Source: an uncultured bacterium
GTDB taxonomy: Bacteria > Cyanobacteriota > Vampirovibrionia > Gastranaerophilales > Gastranaerophilaceae
NCBI GenBank assembly: GCA_902489575.1
Contig: CABUAQ010000013.1
Coordinates: 1-30,803 of the forward strand
DNA: 30,803 bases
Reading direction: 5' to 3'
This document shows positions 15,477-23,147 of this stretch, piece after piece. Under the pieces are notes generated by a model. The model was given only the letters and a program-made list of their open reading frames with translations, was not told the DNA's origin and made no database searches. Numbering within the stretch: position 1 is the first letter of the stretch; each line of letters opens with the position of its first letter. Both the position numbers and the translations under genes were made by a program.

Positions 15477-16694
15477 ATGAAAAAGCAAATTCTTATATGT
15501 GCGATATTTTTAGGTCTTACAGCCGGTCAGGCATCTTGTCTTATGCAGCCGGTGTATGGATGGGGATTTCCGTTCAAAAAAAATAATCAAAAAAAAGAAC
15601 AAGTGTATTTAGATATGGCACAGAGTGTTTTTGATTCAAAGAATTATCATATGGCTGTGGAGTATTATACAAAAGCTGTTGAAGTAAATCCTCGCAATGC
15701 TGACACTTATGCAAAAAGAGGTAATGCAAAATTTATGACCGGAGCATACAAAGATGCGGTTAAGGATTATACAAAAGCACTTGAACTGGATCCGTTAAGA
15801 GAGAATACATATTATAACCGTGGCATAGCAAAATCTAATTTAAAAGCTTATGAAGAAGTAATTGAGGATTATACCAAGGAAATTGAAATAAATCCTGCAA
15901 ATATAAATGCTTATTTAAATCGAGGTACAACAAGAGTTTTGTTAAAGCAGTACGATGATGCTATTGCAGATTTTACCAAGGTTATTGAGCTTGAAAGTAA
16001 AAACGAATTAGCTTATTATAACCGCGGCATTGCAAAAAGGTATAAGGGTGACATTAGGGGTGCAATTTGTGATTATTCAGAGGTTATTAAAATAGATAAC
16101 AGTAATGTCGATGCTTATAATAACAGAGGAGCTGCTAAGTTTTATTTAAAGGATTATAACGGCGCAATATCGGATTATACAAAAGTTGTGGAATTGAATA
16201 AGAATTTTGGCAAAGTTTATTACAATCTGGGTATTGCAAAGTTAGGTTTAAAAAACTATGAGGGTGCAATATTGGATTTTACAAAAGAACTTGAGATAAA
16301 CCCGAAAAATGATCTGGCATATTACGAAAGGGCTGTTGCTCAATCAAAACTGGACAATTTTGCACCGGCTATTGAAGATTATACAAAGGCTATAGAAATT
16401 AATCCGAAAAATGCTGACTACTACGCTGAGCGGGGTGCTTTGGTCAGTAAAATCGAAGGTGATTTAAAGTCTGCACAAGAGGATTTAAATAACGCAATAA
16501 AGCTTGATGGTAATGATTTTGAAAAGTACATGACAAGGGCAATAATTTTCTGTAAGTTGAAGTTATACCATGCGGCAATTGATGATTTGAATATAGTAAT
16601 AAAAATGTCTCCGGGAAATACTCAAGCGTACGATTTAAGATCATACGCCCTACAGCAGCTTTCTCAATCCGGATTTAATGAAACCGGAAAATAA
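15477..16694 (+). CDS. Exported tetratricopeptide-repeat (TPR) protein
   Basis: 405 residues from the ATG at 15477. A TTG at 15405 would extend it, but that codon is part of the likely -35, and the internal ATG opens a proper signal peptide (MKKQILICAIFLGLTAGQASC). The region after it (MQPVYGWGFPFKK) is short. The rest is about ten TPRs plus a partial one, each with the consensus A-Y-x-N-R-G-x-A-K ... Y-x-x-A-I-x-D-Y-T-K-A-I-E-I-N-P, forming a superhelix for protein-protein contacts. A Cys at residue 21 is not in a canonical lipobox, so lipidation is doubtful. The partner is unknown. Such exported TPR scaffolds often act in envelope complexes, but nothing adjacent points to one. Confidence 0.8.
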   Translation: MKKQILICAIFLGLTAGQASCLMQPVYGWGFPFKKNNQKKEQVYLDMAQSVFDSKNYHMAVEYYTKAVEVNPRNADTYAKRGNAKFMTGAYKDAVKDYTKALELDPLRENTYYNRGIAKSNLKAYEEVIEDYTKEIEINPANINAYLNRGTTRVLLKQYDDAIADFTKVIELESKNELAYYNRGIAKRYKGDIRGAICDYSEVIKIDNSNVDAYNNRGAAKFYLKDYNGAISDYTKVVELNKNFGKVYYNLGIAKLGLKNYEGAILDFTKELEINPKNDLAYYERAVAQSKLDNFAPAIEDYTKAIEINPKNADYYAERGALVSKIEGDLKSAQEDLNNAIKLDGNDFEKYMTRAIIFCKLKLYHAAIDDLNIVIKMSPGNTQAYDLRSYALQQLSQSGFNETGK

Positions 16695-16730
16695 ATTACA
16701 CTTTTAAACCTATTTTTTATTTGTTTTAAA

Positions 16731-16739
16731 TGCTATAAT
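16731..16739 (+). promoter_or_regulatory. Extended -10 promoter of the aminopeptidase gene
   Basis: TGCTATAAT (16731-16739) is an extended -10 with a perfect TATAAT. The -35 region is poor (TATTTT 17 bases upstream), as is usual for extended -10 promoters. The predicted start near 16746 leaves a short leader containing AAAGGAGA. Confidence 0.6.
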
Positions 16740-16762
16740 GGATTTAAAAAGGAGAGTTTATT

Positions 16763-18157
16763 ATGGATATTAAAGTTGTAAAAAATACAAAAGATATTTC
16801 ATGTGATGTTTTGGTAATCAATAAATATGAAGGAAAACCTACGTCTAATCCGTTAATTAATAGGTTTGCGCCGGATACTTTCACCGGTAAAAAGGGGGAA
16901 ATGTTTTGTATACATACGCAAAATGAATTTCCTTCTACATATATTCTTGCCGTAGGGTTTGGGGAAGAAAAAAATGTCGATGGAGATGTGATTGGCGAGT
17001 GTGCATCTAAAGCTGTAAAAAAATGTATAGATCTTAAAGTTAAATCTATTGCATTTGATTTCGATAAAAATTATGTATCCGCTATCCCTACAGTAGTTGG
17101 GGCTTCTATTGCAAATTATCATTTTGATAAGTATAAAACTAAAAAGGGGCATAGAATTTCCGAGTTATATATATCTGAATCCGAACAGGAAATTGAATTC
17201 GGCAAAACTTTGGCAGAAGCAGTAAAACTAACCCGTAATCTTGCAAACGAACCGGCAGCGTTTGCGACTCCTTCAAAGCTTGCGGAAATCGCTCAAGGTT
17301 TAGAAGGGATAGAAACAGTTATCTATGATGAAGATAAAATAAAAGAAATGGGTATGGGTGCATATTTGGCAGTGGGGCAGGGAAGCAGTCAGCCCCCGAA
17401 ATTTATTCATATGAAGTATGTTGCACAAAATCCTAAAAAACGTATTGCAATAATTGGTAAGGGTATTTGTTTTGACAGCGGCGGACTTGATATTAAACCT
17501 CCTGCGTCAATGTTAAATATGAAGGATGATATGTCCGGCGCGGCTTGTGTGCTTGGTGTTATGAAAGTTTTGAATAAACTTCATCCTAATGTTGAAGTTC
17601 ATGGAATTATCGCGGCGTGTGAGAATATGCCTTCCGGAAACTCTTATAAACCTGGTGATATTTTAACAGCTAAAAACGGGAAGACTATTGAAGTTGACAA
17701 CACTGATGCTGAAGGAAGGTTAACTCTTGCTGATGCACTTTGCTATGCTTGTGAACTTGGTGTTGATGAAATTATTGATATTGCAACACTGACAGGCGCT
17801 TGTATGGTTGCATTAGGAACTGCAGCTTCAGGAATTATGGGGAACAATGATGAGTTTGTAAAAGATATTATTAAAACTGGTGAATACTCAGGTGAAAAAT
17901 TCTGGCAATTACCTATGTTTCAGGAGTATAGAGATAATATGAACAGTGATGTTGCAGATATGAAAAATACCGGGACAAGATATGGTGGTGCCTCCGCTGC
18001 AGGAATGTTTTTGAAGGAGTTTGTTACTGACAGTGTTCGTTGGGCTCATATTGATGTCGCAGGAACAGCTTTTCTTGATAAGCCGCAAAAACAATATGGT
18101 AAAGGTGCTACGGGAGTTGGTGTTCTTACCTTGTTGAATTATATCAGCAGCTTCTAA
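16763..18157 (+). CDS. pepA: Leucyl aminopeptidase (M17 family)
   Basis: 464 residues; a cytosolic hexameric two-metal enzyme that releases N-terminal residues from peptides. Every active-site residue of the family is in register with E. coli PepA at a constant offset of 37: metal ligands Lys233, Asp238, Asp256, Asp315 and Glu317 (GKGICFDSGG, MKDDMSGA, NTDAEGR) and catalytic Lys245 and Arg319. The N-terminal macro-like domain (1-150) is shorter and divergent, as expected. The start has AAAGGAGA, and an extended -10 promoter lies just upstream. It is followed by a terminator at 18182-18204 and so is transcribed alone. Confidence 0.92.
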   Translation: MDIKVVKNTKDISCDVLVINKYEGKPTSNPLINRFAPDTFTGKKGEMFCIHTQNEFPSTYILAVGFGEEKNVDGDVIGECASKAVKKCIDLKVKSIAFDFDKNYVSAIPTVVGASIANYHFDKYKTKKGHRISELYISESEQEIEFGKTLAEAVKLTRNLANEPAAFATPSKLAEIAQGLEGIETVIYDEDKIKEMGMGAYLAVGQGSSQPPKFIHMKYVAQNPKKRIAIIGKGICFDSGGLDIKPPASMLNMKDDMSGAACVLGVMKVLNKLHPNVEVHGIIAACENMPSGNSYKPGDILTAKNGKTIEVDNTDAEGRLTLADALCYACELGVDEIIDIATLTGACMVALGTAASGIMGNNDEFVKDIIKTGEYSGEKFWQLPMFQEYRDNMNSDVADMKNTGTRYGGASAAGMFLKEFVTDSVRWAHIDVAGTAFLDKPQKQYGKGATGVGVLTLLNYISSF

Positions 18158-18181
18158 AAATTAGATAATTATAAATGAAAG

Positions 18182-18204
18182 AAGAGGGGCTATGCCCTCT
18201 TTTT
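18182..18204 (+). terminator. Intrinsic terminator after pepA
   Basis: A 7-bp stem (18182-18188 with 18195-18201, AAGAGGG/CCCTCTT), a 6-nt loop and a run of T directly after. It lies 25 bases beyond the aminopeptidase stop. Confidence 0.8.
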
Positions 18205-18241
18205 CATATATTTGGATGTGAAAATTTATATCGGGATGTTA

Positions 18242-18247
18242 TATAAT
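18242..18247 (+). promoter_or_regulatory. -10 element seven bases before a start codon
   Basis: A perfect TATAAT at 18242-18247 is separated from the ATG at 18255 by only TTCTACA. Initiation at the usual distance would start the RNA at or next to the ATG. The -35 is weak. Together with the missing Shine-Dalgarno this suggests a leaderless mRNA. Confidence 0.45.
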
Positions 18248-18254
18248 TTCTACA

Positions 18255-18962
18255 ATGAAGAATCTTTTTAAAAATATTAAATATTTTTTTCTTGCTAAAA
18301 AAGAAAAGGACTTGCAGAGGAAACTGAAAGGTACTACAAAACGCAGTTTCATAAATAGCACATCTAAAATTATTTTTGGGCAGGGTGCCGAGGTTAATAT
18401 AAGTGGTGAGACATTGAAGCTTATTGCGGGAGTAAAAGATAATGCGTCGGCTATTGTAAAAAAAACAAATTGTGAACCGGAAGAACTTTTAAATTATGTG
18501 AAAGCTGCCAAAACTCCTGTTTATAAGCTGAATAATGCGGATAAAATCCTTGCACTGATACAGGAAGAAGAAGGACTCATATATGAAAAACAGGGTTTTG
18601 AAGCAATTTATCTTTCTGTAATAACAGGCCGCGGTTTTAGTTTAAAAACCCCTGCTATGTTTATTTTGAGAGATGGCGTTATTGATAGGTTTTACATGCT
18701 TCATCATTTTTATCGCTGGTGCTCGCTAAAAGCAGGTTTGCCAGGATTTGAATACGAAACCCAAAAGTATTTTAAACGTTTTTTTTACGGTGAATCGGAT
18801 GAATTAATAAAAACTTTATCAATGGAAAAGATTTTGTCCTTGAAAGAAGCTATTGCCAGAGATCAGGAGGCAAGTGATTTTGTTCTTCAGTATACAAAAG
18901 AAACTGACGGTTCTAAGAATGTTATTAATAAAATTCAAAATGAAGGCGGCGCAAATATTTAG
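18255..18962 (+). CDS. Conserved-looking protein of unknown function
   Basis: 235 residues, soluble, with a basic amphipathic N-terminus (MKNLFKNIKYFFLAKKEKDL) that could lie on a membrane surface or bind nucleic acid. No family was recognised. Visible parts: a Lys/Asn-rich start (1-35), a mixed alpha/beta section (36-130) and an aromatic-rich helix pair (about 140-175, with RFYMLHHFYRWCSLKAG and KYFKRFFYGE). There is no signal peptide or catalytic motif. Translation starts without a Shine-Dalgarno, and a TATAAT sits seven bases upstream. The gene converges on the rhodanese gene with only 10 bases between stops and no terminator, so the two transcripts may overlap antisense. Codon use looks like that of its neighbours. 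Confidence 0.6.
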   Translation: MKNLFKNIKYFFLAKKEKDLQRKLKGTTKRSFINSTSKIIFGQGAEVNISGETLKLIAGVKDNASAIVKKTNCEPEELLNYVKAAKTPVYKLNNADKILALIQEEEGLIYEKQGFEAIYLSVITGRGFSLKTPAMFILRDGVIDRFYMLHHFYRWCSLKAGLPGFEYETQKYFKRFFYGESDELIKTLSMEKILSLKEAIARDQEASDFVLQYTKETDGSKNVINKIQNEGGANI

Positions 18963-18972
18963 TTAATTTTAT

Positions 18973-19362
18973 TTATTTTGAACCTGTTGTGGCAAATTTA
19001 AAATCGTTTACCCAAACATCAAAGCCGCCTTCTAAAAGCATGACCGGATATCCATATTGTGCGATTTTGAGACAGGCGTTTTCACCGAGGTGACATTGCT
19101 GATTATAACAATATACTATACTTATCTCATTTTTAGATAATTTATCAAGGTGTTCATAAATTTCTTTTTCGGGGATTGAAATTGACCCGGGGATATGTGC
19201 TATATTGTAATCTGTGCCAGCCCTTACATCAATGACTTTTACTCCGCCCTTTGTCATAAAGTTTTTCAGTTCCACAGGGCCTAGTGTGTACGCAAGTCTC
19301 GTTGTAAAATATTCCTGTGCACGGTTTGTATTTATCCGTAATTCTTTAATTTTTTCGTTCAT
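18973..19362 (-). CDS. Single-domain rhodanese-like protein
   Basis: 129 residues. A helical N-terminal extension of about 28 residues precedes a complete rhodanese fold: VKVIDVRAGTDYNIAHIPGS 41-60 is the characteristic CH2A region, and Cys85 in the loop IVYCYNQQC is the expected persulfide-carrying residue. Typical rhodaneses have Cys-x5-Arg here; this loop instead ends in Cys90 and lacks the Arg, so classical thiosulfate transfer may be altered, and a Cys85-Cys90 disulfide or different acceptor is possible. EGGFDVWV matches the usual ending. It is cytoplasmic. The ribosome binding site (AAAGGA) is inside a 12-bp perfect hairpin (19370-19399), suggesting translational control. Confidence 0.85.
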   Translation of the reverse strand: MNEKIKELRINTNRAQEYFTTRLAYTLGPVELKNFMTKGGVKVIDVRAGTDYNIAHIPGSISIPEKEIYEHLDKLSKNEISIVYCYNQQCHLGENACLKIAQYGYPVMLLEGGFDVWVNDFKFATTGSK

Positions 19363-19369
19363 AAAAATT

Positions 19370-19399
19370 TATCCTTTCTTTATAATCAAAGAAAGGATA
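19370..19399 (-). promoter_or_regulatory. Hairpin occluding the rhodanese ribosome binding site
   Basis: On the minus strand TATCCTTTCTTT (19399-19388) and AAAGAAAGGATA (19381-19370) form a perfect 12-bp stem around GATTAT. The 3' arm contains AAAGGA, the Shine-Dalgarno of the rhodanese gene nine bases from its ATG at 19362; the 5' arm contains its complement. Translation would need the hairpin opened. A short T run follows, so a terminator-like role is also possible. Confidence 0.55.
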
Positions 19400-19491
19400 A
19401 TATTAATTTTAAGATTTAACCTCCGCAATTTGTGTAATTACTTTAGTTAATTTGGGGTAAATGAAAAGAGTTAAGTCTTTCATTGATGCCA

Positions 19492-19788
19492 CTAAGCCAT
19501 ATAAGGCAAGTGGATGTATTTAGATTCGGTTTGGGTTGTACGTCTCTTTGGTGTACATAGTATATTATAAGCCTTTGCAATATTGTAACCGATGGCTTTG
19601 ATCGGGTTTGATTGAACCATATCGGCTTTTCTTGTTTCGTGTAAGTCTTTTTCAAAATTTATTTTAGAGTTAGGTTTTTTGTCAAGAGACATCAAACCTA
19701 CTTTAGAATTCAAATTGTTAAGATTGCCTTCGCCAAATGAGATATATTTTCTATTAGTATTTAAATTTACTGGATTGATTGTTAACAT
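19492..19788 (-). CDS. Small SFG-motif protein of unknown function
   Basis: 98 residues preceded by a very strong AAAGGAGGT site, which supports translation from the ATG at 19788. The N-terminus (MLTINPVNLNTNRKYISFGE) has the pattern Asn-Pro-x-N ... (I/V)SFG that I associate with many Gastranaerophilales proteins; the DHH phosphoesterase at 23265 carries a related CPARVSFYG start. The rest is polar and basic (KKPNSKINFEKDLHETRKAD; then a short helix IKAIGYNIAKAYNIL) without signal peptide or membrane segment. No domain was recognised. A near-consensus promoter (19843-19871) and repeated half-sites in the leader indicate controlled expression. The ORF overlapping it in another frame (19443-19655) is not supported. 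Confidence 0.6.
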   Translation of the reverse strand: MLTINPVNLNTNRKYISFGEGNLNNLNSKVGLMSLDKKPNSKINFEKDLHETRKADMVQSNPIKAIGYNIAKAYNILCTPKRRTTQTESKYIHLPYMA

Positions 19789-19809
19789 AATTAACCTCCT
19801 TTGTTTATT

Positions 19810-19840
19810 AAGTGTTTAATTAACACTTCATTTAACACTT
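19810..19840. promoter_or_regulatory. Three AAGTGTTAA-like half-sites in the SFG-gene leader
   Basis: AAGTGTT at 19810-19816 and AACACTT at 19822-19828 make an inverted repeat. A second direct copy of TTAACACTT lies at 19832-19840, 12 bases from the copy at 19820-19828. All lie just downstream of the -10 (19843-19848), the usual place for a repressor. Confidence 0.45.
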
Positions 19841-19842
19841 TC

Positions 19843-19871
19843 ACTATAAACTATATTATATTTTTTGTCAA
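19843..19871 (-). promoter_or_regulatory. Near-consensus sigma-70 promoter of the SFG-motif gene
   Basis: On the minus strand a perfect TTGACA (19871-19866) and TATAGT (19848-19843) are 17 bases apart. The predicted leader of about 45 bases contains the half-site cluster and the AAAGGAGGT site. This is among the best promoters in the window. Confidence 0.75.
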
Positions 19872-19984
19872 CCCCTATTGTGAACTTTTGTAAAGATGTC
19901 TCAAAGCCTGTTATATAAAATGTTTTAGCATAAAGTGTAAATAATGCACTTATTGTTGAGTTTTGACACAGTATATCAGAGTGA

Positions 19985-20158
19985 TTAATTCTTTAGGGTG
20001 AAATAATTAATATTTTATTAATCCTCCATTTGAGTGAAAGGATTGCCAAGGTGGCTAATTGTTATAAATGTATGATTCACGTTTAATAATATAAAATCTT
20101 TTTCATACTTCCAGCTATTCTTAATTCCAACGAGTCTCATAAGAGACTCTTTTTTTTT
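19985..20158 (+). ncRNA. Candidate small RNA or cleaved leader of about 160 nt
   Basis: A perfect TTGACA (19963-19968) is followed after 16 bases by an extended -10-like TGATTAATT, predicting a start near 19997. The transcript would end at a strong intrinsic terminator (20132-20158) with no ORF between. Possible structure: GATTAAT (19983-19989) with ATTAATC (20017-20023), and a GCCA-AGG-TGGC hairpin near 20044-20054. It does not match any RNA family that I recognise (6S, SRP, tmRNA and RNase P considered). Since the adhE promoter lies downstream of the terminator, this need not be an adhE leader. Confidence 0.35.
20132..20158 (+). terminator. Strong intrinsic terminator with no gene upstream
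   Basis: A 7-bp perfect stem (20132-20138 with 20143-20149, GAGTCTC/GAGACTC), an ATAA loop and nine T. The nearest upstream gene is on the other strand, so it must end a non-coding or leader transcript. Confidence 0.85.
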
Positions 20159-20333
20159 ATAACGGTGCTGCATTTGCCGAAGAATAAGTTGGAGCATATC
20201 TCAGTCAGGTATTTCCCTTGATGTAAGCTTGTTCTGTGTGTTTATTGTGATTTTGCAGGGCTAAGTCAAATTCTTGTTGCGTTAGTTTTGTACAAAATTT
20301 ATAAAGAAATTATAAAGATTGTAAATATTACAC

Positions 20334-20362
20334 TTGATTTTACGTTGATTTTAAAGTAAAAT
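20334..20362 (+). promoter_or_regulatory. adhE promoter
   Basis: TTGATT (20334-20339) and TAAAAT (20357-20362) are spaced 17 bases apart. The predicted start near 20369 lies inside the Rex-type operator. The leader would be about 80 bases and ends with AAAAGGAGAAAA before the ATG. Confidence 0.6.
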
Positions 20363-20366
20363 GTAA

Positions 20367-20384
20367 TTGTGATAAAATTCACAA
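20367..20384. promoter_or_regulatory. Rex-type redox operator (TTGTGA-N6-TCACAA)
   Basis: TTGTGATAAAATTCACAA matches the Rex consensus TTGTGAAWWWWTTCACAA at all but one of 18 positions. It begins five bases after the -10, covering the predicted start, which is an ideal place for repression. Rex binds when NADH is low and releases DNA when NADH accumulates; adhE is a classic Rex target in Clostridia. A CRP/FNR-family protein could read the same TGTGA-N6-TCACA core, but the position favours a repressor. Confidence 0.75.
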
Positions 20385-20448
20385 ATTAGACAAAAGCATA
20401 TTATTAATTACAATAGTACGATGCCATGTTATAAAAAGGAGAAAAGAT

Positions 20449-23133
20449 ATGACAACAAAAAGTAAAAAGACTGTTGAAAACTTGGAAAAGGCTTTAACTA
20501 AGTCTAACCTTGTTGATACTGCTGAACAATTGGAACTTTTAATTGAAAGAGTTAAAAAAGCCCAGAAAATTTATGCAACTTTTTCACAAGAACAAGTTGA
20601 TAAAATTTTCAAAGCGGCAGCTACAGCTGCAGATAAAGCTCGAATTCCTCTTGCAAGGATGGCTGTTGAAGAAACAGGAATGGGGGTTTTGGAAGATAAA
20701 ATTATTAAGAACCACTTTGCATCAGAATACATCTATAACAAACATAAAAATGCTAAGACTTGCGGTATTATAAAAGAAGATAAAACAAATGGTATCAAAG
20801 TAGTTGCAGAACCTCTTGGTGTTATAGCAGGTATTGTTCCTACAACAAACCCTACTTCAACTGCTATTTTTAAATCATTAATTGCTTTAAAAACAAGAAA
20901 CGCAATTATCTTCTCACCTCACCCTAGAGCTAAAGAATGCACAATTGCTGCTGCAAAGTTAGTTTTGGAAGCTGCTGTTGAAGCCGGTGCTCCTGCTGAT
21001 ATTATCGGTTGGATTGATATTCCGTCAATTGACTTGTCTAACCAATTGATGAAACACCCTGACATTGCTTGTATTTTAGCAACAGGTGGCCCTGGCATGG
21101 TTAAGGCTGCATATTCTTCAGGAAATCCGGCTTTAGGTGTTGGTCCTGGTAATGCTGCTGCTGTTATTGATGAAACTGCTGATATTAAAATGGCTGTTTC
21201 TTCAATTATGATGTCAAAAACATTTGACAATGGTATGATTTGTGCTTCTGAACAATCTGTTGTTGTTGTTGACAAAATTTATGAAGAAGTTAAGAAAGAA
21301 TTCATATACAGAGGTGCGTACTTAATCAATGAAGCTGAAGAAAAGAAAATGATTGATCTTCCGTTTATTGATCCTAAACGTGGTACTGCACATCCGGATA
21401 TCGTTGGTCAAAGTGCTCACAGAATTGCAGAGCTTTCAGGTTTCGAAGTGCCTGAGACTGCAAAAATTTTGTTAGCTGAAAGACCTTCAGTTGATTGGGA
21501 TGATCCGTTCTCAAGAGAAAAATTATCCCCTGTATTAACTATGTACAGAGCAAAAGATTTCGAAGAAGCAACTGAAATGACTTATGAATTAGTGTCTAAA
21601 GGCGGTGCCGGTCACTCTGCAGACCTTTACACAGATACACGTAATCAGGAAAGAGTTGATAAATTTGCAGAAAAAATGCCTGCTTGCCGTGTGTTAATAA
21701 ACTCTCCATCAGCACAAGGCGGTATTGGTGACTTGTATAACTTCAAATTAGAACCATCACTTTCACTTGGCTGCGGTTCTTGGGGTAAAAATGCAGTTTC
21801 CGGTAACATCGGGGTTGAAAACTTATTAAATTATAAAACAGTTGCTGAAAGGAGAGAAAACATGTTATGGTTTAAGGTTCCTCAAAAAATCTACTTCAAA
21901 CGCGGTGCTATTGATTTAGCGCTTCGTGAACTTCAAGGTAAAAAACGTGCCTTTATTGTAACTGACAGATTCTTGTTCAATTCAGGTGCTGTTTATAATA
22001 TTACTAATGTATTAGATGAAATCGGCATTGATTATCAAATCTTTTTCGATGTTAAGCCGGATCCAACATTATCTACAATTAATCAGGCTATGGAAATGAT
22101 TAGACCTTACGAACCTGATGTAATCATTTCATTAGGCGGCGGTTCTCCAATGGATGCTGCCAAAATTATGTGGTTAATGTATGAACAACCGGAAACAAAC
22201 TTTGAAGATATCTCTATGAGATTTATGGATATCAGAAAAAGAATTTGTTCTATTCCGGATTTAGGTAAAAAGGCTACAATGGTTGCTATTCCTACAACAT
22301 CTGGCACAGGTTCAGAAGTTACACCGTTTGCAATCATTACAGACGATGAAACTCATGTTAAATATGCTATTGCAGATTATGCCCTAACACCTAATATGGC
22401 GATTGTTGACCCTAACTTTGTTGATGGTATGCCAAAAGGTTTAACTTCTGCATCCGGTATTGATGCTTTAGTTCACTCTATTGAAGCTTATGTATCTTGC
22501 ATGGCTACTAATTTTACAAATTCAAACGCATTAGAAGCTACTAAGCTAGTATTCAGATATTTGGAAAGATCATACAATGAAGGTGCTAATGATCCTATTG
22601 CAAGAGAAAAAATGCACTATGCTGCTACAATTGCAGGTATGGCATTTGCTAACTCATTCTTAGGATTATGCCACTCTATGGCTCACAAATTAGGTGCTAT
22701 GTTCAATGTACCTCACGGTGTTGCTAATGCATTGTTAATCAGACAGGTAATTAAATACAACGCTGTTGATTGTCCTAAAAAACAAGCAATATTCCCTCAA
22801 TATAAATTCCCTAATGCAAAAGCTAAATATGGCCAAATTGCTGATGAATTAGGCCTGGGCGGTAAGAATGATGATGAAAAAGTTGCATTGTTATTAGAAG
22901 CTATTGATAAGTTGATGAAAGCTATTAACTTACCAAATTCAATCAAAGATTTTGGTGTAACTGAAGAAGCATTCTATGCTAAGTTAGATGAAATGGTTGA
23001 ATTGGCATTTGACGATCAATGTACAGGTGCAAACCCTGCATACCCGATTATGTCAGATATGAAACAAATTTATATCGATGCATTTGAAGGTGTTGTAAGA
23101 GATTATTATCCAACAGCTAAAAAATCTAAATAG
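20449..23133 (+). CDS. adhE: Bifunctional aldehyde-alcohol dehydrogenase
   Basis: 894 residues, the usual AdhE length. It reduces acetyl-CoA to acetaldehyde and then ethanol, oxidising two NADH per acetyl group, the main electron sink of ethanol fermentation. The N-terminal CoA-acylating aldehyde dehydrogenase (about 20-450) has PTTNPTSTAIFKSL 131-144, GGPGMV 213-218 and catalytic Cys265 in NGMICASEQS. The C-terminal iron-dependent alcohol dehydrogenase (about 475-890) has GGGSPMDAAKIMW, TTSGTGSEVTPF, and the iron-ligand region GLCHSMAHKLGAMFNVPHGV. The linker is intact and no motif is broken. AdhE typically forms filaments called spirosomes. Regulated by a Rex-type operator at 20367-20384, strong AAAAGGAGAA site, own promoter and terminator (23148-23190). 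Confidence 0.97.
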   Translation: MTTKSKKTVENLEKALTKSNLVDTAEQLELLIERVKKAQKIYATFSQEQVDKIFKAAATAADKARIPLARMAVEETGMGVLEDKIIKNHFASEYIYNKHKNAKTCGIIKEDKTNGIKVVAEPLGVIAGIVPTTNPTSTAIFKSLIALKTRNAIIFSPHPRAKECTIAAAKLVLEAAVEAGAPADIIGWIDIPSIDLSNQLMKHPDIACILATGGPGMVKAAYSSGNPALGVGPGNAAAVIDETADIKMAVSSIMMSKTFDNGMICASEQSVVVVDKIYEEVKKEFIYRGAYLINEAEEKKMIDLPFIDPKRGTAHPDIVGQSAHRIAELSGFEVPETAKILLAERPSVDWDDPFSREKLSPVLTMYRAKDFEEATEMTYELVSKGGAGHSADLYTDTRNQERVDKFAEKMPACRVLINSPSAQGGIGDLYNFKLEPSLSLGCGSWGKNAVSGNIGVENLLNYKTVAERRENMLWFKVPQKIYFKRGAIDLALRELQGKKRAFIVTDRFLFNSGAVYNITNVLDEIGIDYQIFFDVKPDPTLSTINQAMEMIRPYEPDVIISLGGGSPMDAAKIMWLMYEQPETNFEDISMRFMDIRKRICSIPDLGKKATMVAIPTTSGTGSEVTPFAIITDDETHVKYAIADYALTPNMAIVDPNFVDGMPKGLTSASGIDALVHSIEAYVSCMATNFTNSNALEATKLVFRYLERSYNEGANDPIAREKMHYAATIAGMAFANSFLGLCHSMAHKLGAMFNVPHGVANALLIRQVIKYNAVDCPKKQAIFPQYKFPNAKAKYGQIADELGLGGKNDDEKVALLLEAIDKLMKAINLPNSIKDFGVTEEAFYAKLDEMVELAFDDQCTGANPAYPIMSDMKQIYIDAFEGVVRDYYPTAKKSK

Positions 23134-23147
23134 ATTTTGAAGTAATT

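Larger units (their letters stand above)
19872..20448. other. 577-base regulatory intergenic region before adhE
   Basis: No protein gene is supported on either strand; the only ATG-initiated plus-strand frames seen before the terminator are under ten codons. Contents in order: an AT-rich stretch with a TTGACA (19963-19968), a structured segment, a strong plus-strand terminator (20132-20158), about 170 bases with no feature I can name, then the adhE promoter and Rex-type operator (20334-20384) and the adhE leader. Confidence 0.6.

Noticed and set aside
19443..19655. 70-codon frame overlapping the SFG-motif gene
   Set aside because: It lies in another frame of the same strand without its own ribosome binding site, while the 98-residue frame has a near-perfect one.
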